The notes below the pieces were generated by a model, which did no database searches, was not told where the DNA came from, and worked only from the letters and a program-made list of their open reading frames with translations. Shown piece by piece: positions 1 through 8,971 of a DNA stretch of 64,000 bases. The stretch is taken from positions 149,209 through 213,208 of the forward strand of contig WYBE01000002.1 of the NCBI GenBank assembly GCA_011526045.1, in the 5' to 3' direction. Source of the DNA: Nevskiales bacterium. GTDB lineage: Bacteria; Pseudomonadota; Gammaproteobacteria; Steroidobacterales; GCA-2729495. Each line of letters begins with the position of its first letter. The first letter of the stretch is position 1. The translations under genes and the position numbers were made by a program.

Positions 1-144
1 GTGCCGGAGGACCTGCACTTCGCCCAGCCACGGCAGACCTGGCTGGTGAAGACCGCGCTCGAACTGATGAGCCGGCGCAGGGAACTCGATGAGGATTTCA
101 TGGCGGAACAGTTTGCCGAGGTGAGCGTCAATGCCTGTGCCTGA
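1..144 (+). CDS. flhF: FlhF C-terminus (partial)
   Basis: Only the last 47 codons of this gene lie in the window, open in frame from base 1 to the TGA at 142-144. The peptide starts VPEDLHFAQP, which matches the end of the GTPase domain of FlhF, the SRP-family GTPase that places the polar flagellum. The call also rests on the next gene being fleN, which follows flhF in polar flagellates. The two genes overlap by 14 bp. The N-terminal region and G motifs are outside the window. Confidence 0.8.
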   Translation: MPEDLHFAQPRQTWLVKTALELMSRRRELDEDFMAEQFAEVSVNACA

Positions 145-1057
145 CAACGATCGTAGCGTCGCGGGGACCACTCCGATGGAGGGCAGCCGCGGCGATCAGG
201 CCGAAGGCCTGCGGCGGATCCGTCACTCCAGGCCGGTGAAGGTCATCACCGTGACCGGCGGCAAGGGCGGCGTCGGCAAGACCAATATCTGCGCCAACCT
301 GGCGGTTGCGCTGTCCATGCTCGGCCGCCGGGTGATGCTCCTCGACGGTGACCTCGGCCTCGCCAACGTGGACGTCCTCTTCGGGCTGCAGCCGCAGCAC
401 ACCATGGCAGACGTGGTCCGGGGCGAGCGCTCGCTCAGCGAGATCATCGTCACCGGCCCCGCAGGAGTCATGGTGGTGCCCGGCGCCTCGGGCCTGTCGG
501 AGATGGCGAACCTGACGAGTGCGCAGAACGCGGGCATCGTCAATGCATTCAGCGAACTGACCTGCGACCTCGACGTCCTGATGGTCGATACGCCGGCCGG
601 CATCTCCGACCCCGTGCTGCGTTTCGCCGAGGCGGCACACGAGGTCGTGGTGGTGGTCTGCGACGAGCCGACCTCGATCACCGACGCCTACGCCGTCATC
701 AAGGTGCTCTCGCGCGAGCGCAACGTGACGCGCTTTCGCATCGTCACCAACATGACCCGCGAGGGTGGCCACGGACGCGCGCTGTTCGAGAAGCTGCTGC
801 GCGTCACAGAACGCTTCCTGCAGGTGTCCCTCGAGCACGCCGGCAGCGTCCCCTACGACGATCGCGTGTGGCGCTCCGTGCAGCTGCAGGCCCCGTTTGT
901 GACGGCGTTCCCAACCAGCCTGGCCGCATCCGCTCTAAAGCAACTGGCTCACCGTGCCGATAAATGGACCGCACCCCGCGCGGCGCGCGGGCACATCGAG
1001 TTCTTCGTGGAGCGGCTGTTGCAGATGCCGAACCAGCCGGAGGACGCGCTGGCATGA
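131..1057 (+). CDS. fleN: FleN/FlhG, MinD-family flagellar number ATPase
   Basis: A 308-residue MinD/ParA-type P-loop ATPase. The deviant Walker A GGKGGVGKT sits at residues 43-51, after a 35-residue leader, followed by the LLDGDLGLANVDVLFG strand and an MVDTPAG Walker B-like segment. FleN restrains flagellar number by antagonising the master activator FleQ and works against FlhF. The ATG at 131 overlaps the end of flhF and the stop overlaps fliA by four bases (ATGA), so the three genes look translationally coupled. A later Met (residue 16) is a possible alternative start. The length is slightly above the usual 270-290 residues because of the N-terminal leader. Confidence 0.93.
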   Translation: MPVPDNDRSVAGTTPMEGSRGDQAEGLRRIRHSRPVKVITVTGGKGGVGKTNICANLAVALSMLGRRVMLLDGDLGLANVDVLFGLQPQHTMADVVRGERSLSEIIVTGPAGVMVVPGASGLSEMANLTSAQNAGIVNAFSELTCDLDVLMVDTPAGISDPVLRFAEAAHEVVVVVCDEPTSITDAYAVIKVLSRERNVTRFRIVTNMTREGGHGRALFEKLLRVTERFLQVSLEHAGSVPYDDRVWRSVQLQAPFVTAFPTSLAASALKQLAHRADKWTAPRAARGHIEFFVERLLQMPNQPEDALA

Positions 1058-1809
1058 GCAGTGCCTCCGCCTACGCGCTCGCCGGTCAGCTTCGACCCGA
1101 GGAGCTGGTGGAGCGATACGCGCCGCTGGTGAAGAAGATCGGCAACCATCTTCTTGGCCGGCTGCCGGACGGGGTGGAGCTGGAGGACCTCATCCAGACG
1201 GGCCTGATCGCCCTGCTCGATGCGGCCCGGCAGTATTGCCCGACGAAGGGCGCGTCGTTCGAGACCTATGCGAGCATTCGTGTGCGCGGAGCCATGCTGG
1301 ACGAATTCAGAAACACCGACTGGGCGCCACGCTCCGTATACCGCAAGCAGCGCCAGCTCACCGCGGCCGTACGCGCCGTCGAGAATCGCACGGGTACGCA
1401 CGCCAGGGCGCGCGAGATCGCCGCGGAGCTCGGCGTGCCGCTCGATGAATACTTCCAGATGGTGGCAGCGACCACGACGCAGCGCATGTTCAGCCTCGAT
1501 GAGGCCGACCCCGACGCCACCGCCAGGGAGGAAACCGCCGATGAAGCGGCTGTCGAACCCTCCATGGAACTCGAGTCCGAGGAGTTCCGCGCGGCCATGA
1601 GCGAAGCGATCGGAGCCCTCCCCGAGCGCGAGGCGCTGGTCATGTCGCTGTACTACGACGAAGAACTGAACCTGAAGGAAATCGGCGAGGCGCTCGGCGT
1701 CAGCGAGTCACGCGTCTGCCAGATCCACGGCCAGGCACTCACGCGACTCCGTGCCCGCCTGCAGAACTGGACCGCGGCACACCATGACCAGGGGGCGGCA
1801 GGTCGCTGA
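1054..1809 (+). CDS. fliA: FliA, flagellar sigma factor 28
   Basis: A 251-residue sigma-70-family factor for late flagellar and chemotaxis genes. Region 2 starts near ERYAPLVKKIGNHLLGRLP and contains ELEDLIQTG. Region 4 is visible as LPEREALVMSLYYDEELNLKEIGEALGVSESRVCQIH, with the helix-turn-helix near residues 200-235. The ATG at 1054 is chosen because it overlaps the fleN stop and gives the family length; an in-frame start 90 bp upstream would lie inside fleN. The normal neighbours cheY-cheZ-cheA-cheB do not follow; motC does. Confidence 0.95.
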   Translation: MSSASAYALAGQLRPEELVERYAPLVKKIGNHLLGRLPDGVELEDLIQTGLIALLDAARQYCPTKGASFETYASIRVRGAMLDEFRNTDWAPRSVYRKQRQLTAAVRAVENRTGTHARAREIAAELGVPLDEYFQMVAATTTQRMFSLDEADPDATAREETADEAAVEPSMELESEEFRAAMSEAIGALPEREALVMSLYYDEELNLKEIGEALGVSESRVCQIHGQALTRLRARLQNWTAAHHDQGAAGR

Positions 1810-1816
1810 CGAAACC

Positions 1817-2557
1817 ATGGATCCATTGACGACAACCGGCGTGGTACTGGCGCTCGTCGCACTGGTCGGCGGCAGCATCCTGAAGGGCGCGGGACTGGCC
1901 TCGCTCGCCAATCCGGCCGCATTCGTGATCGTGTTCATCGGCACGCTCGCCTCGAGCCTGGTACAGACGCCGAAAGACACCTTCATGCGGGCCTGGAGGA
2001 TCTTCCCGTGGATCTTCAAGCCGCCGGTCACCGACACCGACGTACTGATCGCGAAGATGGTCGCGTGGAGCGAAACGGCCCGCAAGCAGGGCCTGCTCGG
2101 ACTGGAGCCGGCCCTCGAGCAGGAAGCAGACGAGTTCTCGAAGAAAGCCCTGCAGATGCTCGTCGACGGCACGGAACCTGAAAAGATCCGCGAGACCATG
2201 GAACTCGAGCTCGACGCCAAGGAGAAGGCGAATACGCAGAGCGCGAAGGTGTTCGAAGGCCTCGGCATCTATGCCCCGACACTCGGCATCATCGGCGCCG
2301 TGCTCGGCCTGATTGCGGTGATGAAGAACCTGGCCGACCCGAGCAAGCTCGGGCACGGCATCGCGGCGGCCTTCACCGCCACCATCTACGGCATCGGGCT
2401 CGCCAACCTGTTCTTCCTGCCCACCGCCAACAAGCTCAAGGAGATCATCAAGGCACAGAGCCGCAGCAAGGAGATGGTGATCGAGGGCATCATCGCCATC
2501 GCCGAGGGCGAGAATCCGCGCAACCTGGAGGTCAAGCTCAAGAGCTTCGTCGGCTGA
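1817..2557 (+). CDS. motC: MotC/PomA-type flagellar stator subunit
   Basis: A 246-residue MotA/TolQ/ExbB-family membrane protein. It opens with MDPLTTTGVVLALVALVGGSI, the first membrane helix, and has paired C-terminal helices around YAPTLGIIGAVLGLIAVM and GIAAAFTATIYGIGLANLFFLP, typical of MotA and PomA. With MotD it forms the ion channel of the torque-generating stator. The start at 1817 puts the first helix at the N-terminus; an ATG at 1784 would add 11 residues that overlap the fliA tail. Short MotA-like proteins paired with a D-type partner are called MotC/MotD in Pseudomonas, which fits the flagellar operon position. Whether it uses protons or sodium cannot be told from sequence alone. 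Confidence 0.9.
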   Translation: MDPLTTTGVVLALVALVGGSILKGAGLASLANPAAFVIVFIGTLASSLVQTPKDTFMRAWRIFPWIFKPPVTDTDVLIAKMVAWSETARKQGLLGLEPALEQEADEFSKKALQMLVDGTEPEKIRETMELELDAKEKANTQSAKVFEGLGIYAPTLGIIGAVLGLIAVMKNLADPSKLGHGIAAAFTATIYGIGLANLFFLPTANKLKEIIKAQSRSKEMVIEGIIAIAEGENPRNLEVKLKSFVG

Positions 2558-2580
2558 CGCAGCAGCGAGCGGCACAGGCC

Positions 2581-3453
2581 ATGGCACGCAGGCACGAACA
2601 CGAGGAACACGCGAACCACGAGGCATGGGCAATCCCGTACGGGGACCTCATCACCCTGCTGCTCGCCTTCTTCGTGGTCATGTACGCGGTCTCGTCGGTG
2701 AACGAGGGCAAGTACCGGGTGCTGTCGGATTCCATGGTGGCCGCCTTCCGCGGTTCGCCGAAGACCACCGAGCCGATCCAGATCGGCGACAAGACCGTGA
2801 AGGCGAAAGCCGACGCCACCATTGCGGGACTTTCGCCCTCGCAGGTGATGAAGCTGCCCGCGGAGCGCGCCGACGTCGAGGCATCGGTCGTCGAGCGCTT
2901 CGGATTGCAGGGGCTCGAACTCGCGCAGCAGCCCGCCGAACAGGGCGGCCAGGCGGCCGGCGGACTCGCCGAGCAGGTGACCGAAGCGCTGTCCGCGCTG
3001 ATCGGCAAAGGACTGGTCACCGTGACCCGCCAGCCGCTGTGGGTCGAAGTGGAGATCAAGGCAGACATCCTCTTCCCGAGCGGCAGCGCAGCGATCGAGC
3101 CTGGAGCCGTCGGGGTCATCGACCGCATCGGCGAGATCCTCAAACCGCTGCCCAACCGCCTGCGCGTGGAAGGACACACCGACAACCGGCCGATCGCCAC
3201 GGCACAGTTTCCCTCCAACTGGGAATTGTCGGGCGCGCGGGCCTCGCGCATCGTGCGCTTGCTGGAAAGCCGCGGCGTGGATCCCACCCGCATGAGCGTC
3301 GCCGGACAGGGCGAGCATCAACCGATCGCGGATAACGCCACCGCCGAGGGACGCAATCGCAACCGTCGCGTCACGCTCCTGATCCTCGACCCACCCGCCC
3401 CCGAGGCTGCGACGTCCGGCCCGGCGCCCGGCGGCAAGGAGGCTCCGTCATGA
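2581..3453 (+). CDS. motD: MotD/PomB-type stator subunit with OmpA domain
   Basis: A 290-residue MotB-family stator protein. A short cytoplasmic tail leads into a single membrane helix, YGDLITLLLAFFVVMYAVSS, whose Asp22 is at the position of the essential ion-binding Asp of MotB. The C-terminal half is an OmpA/MotB peptidoglycan-binding domain (VEGHTDNRPI, then a GEHQPIADN and RNRRV motif region) that anchors the stator to the wall. It begins 23 bp after motC, and its stop overlaps the next small gene. The tail after the OmpA domain is rich in Pro, Ala and Gly. Confidence 0.93.
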   Translation: MARRHEHEEHANHEAWAIPYGDLITLLLAFFVVMYAVSSVNEGKYRVLSDSMVAAFRGSPKTTEPIQIGDKTVKAKADATIAGLSPSQVMKLPAERADVEASVVERFGLQGLELAQQPAEQGGQAAGGLAEQVTEALSALIGKGLVTVTRQPLWVEVEIKADILFPSGSAAIEPGAVGVIDRIGEILKPLPNRLRVEGHTDNRPIATAQFPSNWELSGARASRIVRLLESRGVDPTRMSVAGQGEHQPIADNATAEGRNRNRRVTLLILDPPAPEAATSGPAPGGKEAPS

Positions 3454-3632
3454 CCCCGATCGACCAGGTCAAACCGACGCTGCCCGGCAACTGGCCGCGG
3501 CGGGTCGAGAACCGCAACAAGCGCGATGGCGGCGGCAAGCCGCCGCGCGCGCCAAAGGATCAGAACAGCCCGGGCAAAGACCCGGGCGAGTGGCCGGATG
3601 GCCGTGAGCACGTCGTCGATGAACTTGCCTGA
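3450..3632 (+). CDS. Small basic protein downstream of motD, unknown
   Basis: A 60-residue protein, rich in Lys, Arg, Pro and Gly with no membrane segment or Cys, that I do not recognise. It is supported as real by a strong Shine-Dalgarno AAGGAGG at 3436-3442, seven bases before the ATG, and by a four-base ATGA overlap with the motD stop. It sits inside the flagellar operon just before a DUF2802 gene. The composition (WPRRVENRNKRDGGGKPPR) suggests a disordered protein, perhaps an accessory to the stator or polar complex, but that is only inferred from position. Confidence 0.65.
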   Translation: MTPIDQVKPTLPGNWPRRVENRNKRDGGGKPPRAPKDQNSPGKDPGEWPDGREHVVDELA

Positions 3633-3644
3633 GGGGAAACGAAC

Positions 3645-4043
3645 ATGATCATCAGTGTCAGCTACCTCGCCCTGATCGCCGCCGGCACGCTCGCCGGCAC
3701 CCTGCTCCTCGCACTTGCCGGCCTGCTGCTCGGCCGTGCAGCGCTGCAGCGGGCGCGAGCAGCGCATGCCGCCATCGAACTCGCCGCGGCCCGTACAGCG
3801 GAACTCGAAGCTGCGCTCAGCGGCGCAACCGCGCAGCTCGCCGAACTGCTGGCCGAGCGCGAGCGCACGGCCGCCTTGCCGGCCCGCCCGAGCCTGCGGG
3901 AGGCAGTGGCCCTGTCACGCCACGGCGCGAGCATCGACGAGCTCGTCTCGACCTGCCGCATCGGCCAGAGCGAGGCACGGCTGATCCAGATGCTGTACGG
4001 CTCGACCCGTGACGCGACCGAGGTCGCGACGGGCCGCGCCTGA
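3645..4043 (+). CDS. DUF2802 family membrane-anchored protein
   Basis: A 132-residue protein with an N-terminal membrane helix (residues 5-30), an Ala/Glu/Arg-rich coiled coil (about 33-85) and a C-terminal segment RHGASIDELVSTCRIGQSEARLIQMLYG that reads like a small helix-turn-helix. This is the DUF2802 layout; such genes commonly close flagellar/chemotaxis operons in gammaproteobacteria. It starts 12 bp after the preceding small gene, with GAGGGG upstream of the ATG. Molecular function unknown. Confidence 0.8.
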   Translation: MIISVSYLALIAAGTLAGTLLLALAGLLLGRAALQRARAAHAAIELAAARTAELEAALSGATAQLAELLAERERTAALPARPSLREAVALSRHGASIDELVSTCRIGQSEARLIQMLYGSTRDATEVATGRA

Positions 4044-4107
4044 GCGGGAACGTTTCATTCGGCAATTCACCAACAACAGCGCAACTGCCAACACCGGAGC
4101 GAGTGCC

Positions 4108-5628
4108 ATGACCGAGATCCCCGACAAGATCGTGCAACGGCTGAAGACCTGCACCAGTTTCCCGACGCCGCCCGCCGTCGCCATGCAGGTCATCGCACTC
4201 GCCCAGGACCCGGATATCGACCTTGCGCGCGTCGCGGAGACCGTGAGCGCCGATCCGGCCATTGCCACCAAGGTCATGCGCATCGCCAACTCCGCCATGT
4301 ACGCGCGCCGGCGCCAGAGCACCAACCTGCGCCAGGCGCTGATCGTGCTCGGCCTCAACGCGACCCTGACGCTCGCGCTGTCGTTCACGCTGGTCAGCAC
4401 GCTGCGCCGCGACCCGGCCAAGGGCTTCGATTTCGACGCGTACTGGAAGCGGGCCATCATGGCGGCCACCTGGGGCAAGCTGCTCGCCAGCGAGTTCGGC
4501 CGGCGCGACGCCGAGGAAGTGTTCCTCGCTGCCCTGCTGCAGGACATCGGCATGCTGGCAATCGACAAGATCGCACCCGACGTCTACTCGGGCATTTCCC
4601 CGTTCCAGCTCGAGCACGCGCGCGTGTGCCAGCATGAGCAAAGCTGCATCGGCACCGATCACCGCTCGGTGGGAAGCTGGCTGCTGCAGAGCTGGAACAT
4701 GCCGCCGGGACTCACGCGCGGCGTGCAGCACAGCCATGACCCAGGGGCGGGCGGCGTGGAAGCCGACCACCGCGAGTTCGTGCGCTGCGTGGCACTCTCG
4801 GGCGAACTGGCGGACGTCTGGCTCACGGACCAGAGTCAGGACGGCATGCAGCGTGCCGGCTTCCAGACGCGGCGTCACCTCGGCATCCTGCCCAATCGGC
4901 TGCACGAGATGTTCGAGATGATTCGCGAGCAGGTCCCGGTCGCCGAAGGCCTGTTCGACGTGCAGATGTTCACGGCGGAGCACCTCCAGGAGATCATGGA
5001 GACCGCGCGTGAAGCGCTCGTGGTTCGCAACCTGGTCGAGATCGACAAGAACAAGGTTCTCGAGAGTCAGAGCTCGCAGCTCAAGGAGGAGAACTCCGTG
5101 CTGCGCGTGGACAGCGAACGCGACGGCCTCACCGGCGTGTTCAACCGCCGCGCTTTCGAGAAGTCCATCGAGCGCGAGTTCGCCGCAGCGACCAGGAACG
5201 GCTGGCCGCTCTCGATCGTGTTCGTCGATCTCGACAAGTTCAAGGACATCAACGACACGCACGGTCACCAGGGCGGCGATGCCATGCTCAAGGAGGTCGC
5301 GACGCTGCTCGGCGAGACGCTGCGCGAAAGCGACGTGGTCGCGCGCTACGGCGGCGACGAGTTCGTGCTGCTCCTGCCAGGGGTCGACACGGGTCAGGTC
5401 AATGCGATCGCCCGGCGCCTGGTCCAGGTGGCACGTGATCGCAAAGTCACTGGCGGCAATGGCCAGTCGTTCTCGATCACCCTGTCCCTCGGCATCGCCA
5501 CCCACGATGCGAAGCATGCCTTCGCGACGTCGCAGGAACTGCTCGCAGCGGCCGACGCGGCGCTCTACCATTCCAAGCGCAATGGCCGCAACCGGGCCAC
5601 GAACTACGACGAGATCAAGGCCGCGTAA
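4108..5628 (+). CDS. HDOD-GGDEF protein, putative diguanylate cyclase
   Basis: A 506-residue protein with an N-terminal HDOD domain (about residues 10-210: FPTPPAVAMQVIALAQDPD and the IATKVMRIANSAMY region) and a C-terminal GGDEF domain (about 335-500). The active-site GGDEF is intact at residues 415-419, and the inhibitory I-site RESD lies five residues before it, so a product-inhibited diguanylate cyclase making c-di-GMP is expected. The linker contains a Glu/Ser coiled segment. The start at 4108 is the Met just before the HDOD fold. Lying right after the stator genes, it may tune motility, but this is inference. Confidence 0.92.
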   Translation: MTEIPDKIVQRLKTCTSFPTPPAVAMQVIALAQDPDIDLARVAETVSADPAIATKVMRIANSAMYARRRQSTNLRQALIVLGLNATLTLALSFTLVSTLRRDPAKGFDFDAYWKRAIMAATWGKLLASEFGRRDAEEVFLAALLQDIGMLAIDKIAPDVYSGISPFQLEHARVCQHEQSCIGTDHRSVGSWLLQSWNMPPGLTRGVQHSHDPGAGGVEADHREFVRCVALSGELADVWLTDQSQDGMQRAGFQTRRHLGILPNRLHEMFEMIREQVPVAEGLFDVQMFTAEHLQEIMETAREALVVRNLVEIDKNKVLESQSSQLKEENSVLRVDSERDGLTGVFNRRAFEKSIEREFAAATRNGWPLSIVFVDLDKFKDINDTHGHQGGDAMLKEVATLLGETLRESDVVARYGGDEFVLLLPGVDTGQVNAIARRLVQVARDRKVTGGNGQSFSITLSLGIATHDAKHAFATSQELLAAADAALYHSKRNGRNRATNYDEIKAA

Positions 5629-5759
5629 CGGCAAACCGGCCGCAGGGCATTTCCGGGGCTCCGGAGGGATCGGTAACGTTCCAGACGCCATCGCGGTTGA
5701 CGACGACTGGCCGGAGCGCATCTAATCGCGTCGATGCACCGACCACGCGTTGGCCGCCG

Positions 5760-6224
5760 ATGAAGAACATCGTCCGACGCACGACGCTGATCGTGCGCGA
5801 TGTTCAGCGCTCCGCGCACTGGTATGAGCACGTCGTCGGCATGACGCGCTTCTACGAGGGTGAGGTCGTGCTGTCCGGCAACGGCATGGCAGCCGGCAGA
5901 AAGGGCGATCGCACGCATCTCGTCATCATGCGGTGCGAGCACCCCGAGATCGGCATGATCGGACTCCTGCAGTGGGTCGATCCGCCGCTGCCGGCGCCGC
6001 AGGTGATTCCCACCAGCGTCACCTACGGCAACCCGACCTTCGTGGTCGCCTCGGACGATTGTCGCGAGGCACTGCGACGGGCGCGGGAACTCGGCTCGCA
6101 CGTGCATTCGCTGCCCCACGAGTGGTCCGTAATGGGCGCCGACGGCCGGATGAAACGCTTCGTCAGCGTGTCGGTGTTCGACCCGGACGGCTACTTCTAC
6201 GAGTTCAACCAGGCGCTCGACTGA
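5760..6224 (+). CDS. VOC (glyoxalase/dioxygenase fold) family protein
   Basis: A 154-residue single-domain vicinal-oxygen-chelate protein: RTTLIVRDVQRSAHWYEHVVGM at the N-terminus, and a C-terminal VSVFDPDGYFYEFNQ carrying the usual metal-ligand Glu. The start at 5760 is the Met 12 residues before the first beta strand. The family includes glyoxalase I, extradiol dioxygenases and resistance proteins, and the sequence does not settle which. Its convergent neighbour is an FAD aromatic hydroxylase, so a ring-cleavage or lyase step in the same pathway is possible. Confidence 0.8.
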   Translation: MKNIVRRTTLIVRDVQRSAHWYEHVVGMTRFYEGEVVLSGNGMAAGRKGDRTHLVIMRCEHPEIGMIGLLQWVDPPLPAPQVIPTSVTYGNPTFVVASDDCREALRRARELGSHVHSLPHEWSVMGADGRMKRFVSVSVFDPDGYFYEFNQALD

Positions 6225-6263
6225 ACCGGACACGCGCCGCGGCACCGAAGACGCCATTGTTCT

Positions 6264-7436
6264 CTACACAGGCGCCGTCAGCGGGTTGTACGCGTACAAC
6301 CCCAGCGACTCGGCGGTCCTGTGCGACGAACTGCCGTAGTTGTCCGGATCGCGTGAATACATCCGCCGCGCATTCACGTGTGACTCGCGCATGACGAAAG
6401 TGCCTCGCTCACGTCGCGCCGCCTCGTAACGCGCCAGCCCCTCCTGCCACCCGGACGCGGCCTGCATTGCCCGTGCGAGCACCATTCCATCCTCGATGGC
6501 CATGACCGCGCCCTGCGCGAGAAACGGCGTCATCGGGTGCGCCGCGTCGCCGAGCAGCGTCGAGCGACCACGCGTCCACTGCGGCAGCGGCTCACGGTCG
6601 AACAGCCCCCACTTGAAGCAGCGTTGCGGCGGCGTGGCGGCAATGATGGCCTGAACCTCCGGGGCAAAATCGCTGAACTCGCGCTGCAACTCCGCGATCC
6701 CGGAGTGCACCGACCAGCTCTCCTCGGCCCACTCGTCGCGCTTCGAGAACGCCGCGAAGTTGACCAGCGTGCCATTCCTGACCTTGTAGCGCGCGAACGT
6801 CCGGGCAGGTCCCGCAAAGGAGGCGGAATCGGGCACGACGACGGCTGGATCGAGTCGCGCCATCGGCACCAGGCCGCGCCAGGCGATGTAGCCCGTGAAC
6901 ACCACCTGCTCTTCGCCCCACAACGCCCGGCGCACCGCCGAACGGATGCCGTCGCAACCCACGAGCACGTCGGCAGTTTCGCTGCGGCCGTCGCCGAAGG
7001 TCGCGGTCACGCTCCCGGCGGTCTCTGCCAGTGCCACGAATCCGCAGCCGGTGTGCAGGCAATCCGGGTCCATGGCGCGCACCGCATCGGCCAGCGCCCC
7101 GTGCAGGTCCGCACGGTGTGCCTGGCAGTACGCGGCACCGTAGCGTTCGCGCATGCGGTCGCCGCGATTGGTCTCGACGAGGATCGCGCCGGTGCGATAG
7201 TGCTTGATGGCGCCCGCGGCGGGCGTACGCGCAACGCGCCGCATCACATCCTCGCCGAGCAGGTGATTGAGCGCATGAGCGCCATTCGGGGTGATGGTTA
7301 CGCCCGCACCGGCCTCGCCGAGTTCGGCCGCCTGCTCGAACACAGATACGCGGAATCCGGCCCGCTGCAGGGCGAGCGTCGCCGTGAGACCGCCGAGACC
7401 GGCGCCGACGACGATGACGTGAAGTTCCTTTACCAT
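6264..7436 (-). CDS. FAD-dependent aromatic monooxygenase (salicylate hydroxylase-like)
   Basis: A 390-residue class A flavoprotein monooxygenase. The FAD dinucleotide motif VVGAGLGGLTATLALQRAG is at the N-terminus, the DG motif region GCDGIRSAVRRALWG is in the middle, and the second FAD motif LLGDAAHPMTPFLAQGA is near residue 295. Relatives include salicylate 1-hydroxylase and 6-hydroxynicotinate 3-monooxygenase, which use NAD(P)H and O2 to hydroxylate a ring. I take the Met before KELHVIVVGAG as start. Only 23 bp separate it from the divergent aldehyde dehydrogenase start, so its promoter must lie inside that gene. Substrate unknown. Confidence 0.85.
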   Translation of the reverse strand: MVKELHVIVVGAGLGGLTATLALQRAGFRVSVFEQAAELGEAGAGVTITPNGAHALNHLLGEDVMRRVARTPAAGAIKHYRTGAILVETNRGDRMRERYGAAYCQAHRADLHGALADAVRAMDPDCLHTGCGFVALAETAGSVTATFGDGRSETADVLVGCDGIRSAVRRALWGEEQVVFTGYIAWRGLVPMARLDPAVVVPDSASFAGPARTFARYKVRNGTLVNFAAFSKRDEWAEESWSVHSGIAELQREFSDFAPEVQAIIAATPPQRCFKWGLFDREPLPQWTRGRSTLLGDAAHPMTPFLAQGAVMAIEDGMVLARAMQAASGWQEGLARYEAARRERGTFVMRESHVNARRMYSRDPDNYGSSSHRTAESLGLYAYNPLTAPV

Positions 7437-7459
7437 GATCCGAAACCGGAGCACCCGCG

Positions 7460-8971
7460 ATGCGTCATGCGCCAGCGACCGCAGCCAGTCCCGCTACCAC
7501 CCAGTTTCTCGGGCGCCGCCACCGCCTGTTCATCGGCGGCGAGTGGGTCGATGCGCGCAGCGGCGAAACCATCGAGGTGGTCAACCCGGCGACGGGCGCG
7601 CCGATCGCGCAGGTCGCCGCCGCCGGCCGCGAGGACATCGACCGCGCCGTCGCTGCCGCGCGTGAAGCGTTCACGCGCGGGCCCTGGCCCACGCTGACGC
7701 CTGCCGGGCGGAGCGAAATCCTGAATCACCTGGCGGACCTGCTCAGCGCAAACGCCACGATCCTGACCGAACTCGAGATCCTCGACAACGGCATGCCCCT
7801 CAACCCCGCCGGCGCGCTCGCCGTGCCGACCGCGGTGAAAATGCTGCGCTACTACGCCGGCTGGCCATCCCGGATCACGGGTCACACGCTGCCCGCCGAC
7901 CGCCGCCCGGGCGCGACGTTGCCGCCGCTCACCTTCACACGACGCGAGCCGGTCGGGGTGGTCGGCCAGATCATACCGTGGAACTATCCGCTGGCGATGG
8001 CGGCGATGAAGCTCGGCCCTGCGCTGGCGACCGGCTGCACGGTGGTGCTGAAGCCGGACGAGAAAACGCCGTTGAGCGCCCTGTTTCTCGCGGGCCTGTT
8101 GCACGAGGCCGGCGTCCCGGCAGGCGTCGTGAACATCGTGCCGGGTTTCGGCGAAACGGCAGGTGCCACGCTCGCCGCCCATCCCGACGTGGACAAGATC
8201 GCATTCACCGGCTCGACCGAGGTCGGGCGCAAGATCCTCCATGCGGCTGCCGGCAACCTCAAACGGGTGTCGCTCGAGCTCGGCGGCAAGTCGCCGTTCA
8301 TCGTGTTTCCCGATGCCGACCTCGGTGCCGTGGTCGAGGCCGCGGCACGCTATGCCTTTTTCCTGCAGGGGCAGAACTGCCAGTGCGCCTCGCGCCTGTT
8401 CATCCACGAGGACGTGCTCGAGCCTGTCGTCGCCGGCATCGCCGCGGCGGCGCGTGCCATGCCGATCGGGCCCGGCTGGGATCCGGCGACGCGCATCGGG
8501 CCGCTGATCTCGGCCGAGCAGCTCGACCGGGTCCAGGGTTTCGTCGTCGCCGGCCAGCAGGAGGGTGCCGAACTGGTCGCCGGCGGCGCGCGACTCGCCG
8601 GGCCGGGTTACTTCATGCAACCCGCGGTGTTCGCCCGCACCCATCGCGACATGCGCATCGTGCGCGAGGAAATCTTCGGGCCAGTCACCTGCGTGCAGGG
8701 CTTCGCCGATGCCGATCTCGAAGCCATCGCGCGCCAGGCCAACGACACGATCTACGGTCTCGTGGCGAGCGTCTGGACCCGCGATCTGCGCATCGCTCAC
8801 CGCCTCGCCGAACTGATCCGCGCGGGTGTCGTCGGCATCAATCACCACGGCAGCGGCGACATCTACGCGCCATTCGGCGGCTACCGGCAGTCCGGCTGGG
8901 GCCGGGAGTTCGGTGCGGAAAGCCTTGATCTCTACCTGGAAACCAAGACCGTCGTCGTGCGCTACGACTGA
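7460..8971 (+). CDS. NAD(P)-dependent aldehyde dehydrogenase
   Basis: A 503-residue ALDH-superfamily enzyme. The Rossmann region shows IPWNYPLAMAAMKLGPALA, the catalytic Glu motif is LELGGKSPF, and the nucleophile Cys is in FLQGQNCQCAS. The C-terminal oligomerisation segment with PFGGYRQSGWGREFG is complete. It oxidises an aldehyde to an acid with NAD(P)+. It is divergent from the FAD monooxygenase and probably belongs to the same catabolic route. No nearby start is better than the ATG at 7460, which gives the usual leader before LFIGGEWV. Confidence 0.93.
   Translation: MRHAPATAASPATTQFLGRRHRLFIGGEWVDARSGETIEVVNPATGAPIAQVAAAGREDIDRAVAAAREAFTRGPWPTLTPAGRSEILNHLADLLSANATILTELEILDNGMPLNPAGALAVPTAVKMLRYYAGWPSRITGHTLPADRRPGATLPPLTFTRREPVGVVGQIIPWNYPLAMAAMKLGPALATGCTVVLKPDEKTPLSALFLAGLLHEAGVPAGVVNIVPGFGETAGATLAAHPDVDKIAFTGSTEVGRKILHAAAGNLKRVSLELGGKSPFIVFPDADLGAVVEAAARYAFFLQGQNCQCASRLFIHEDVLEPVVAGIAAAARAMPIGPGWDPATRIGPLISAEQLDRVQGFVVAGQQEGAELVAGGARLAGPGYFMQPAVFARTHRDMRIVREEIFGPVTCVQGFADADLEAIARQANDTIYGLVASVWTRDLRIAHRLAELIRAGVVGINHHGSGDIYAPFGGYRQSGWGREFGAESLDLYLETKTVVVRYD

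Noticed and set aside
3817..5721. A 634-codon open frame on the minus strand
   Set aside because: It lies opposite the HDOD-GGDEF gene, whose motifs are intact. Its residue mix (Arg, Ala, His, Glu rich) is that of a GC-rich antisense frame, and no domain is seen.
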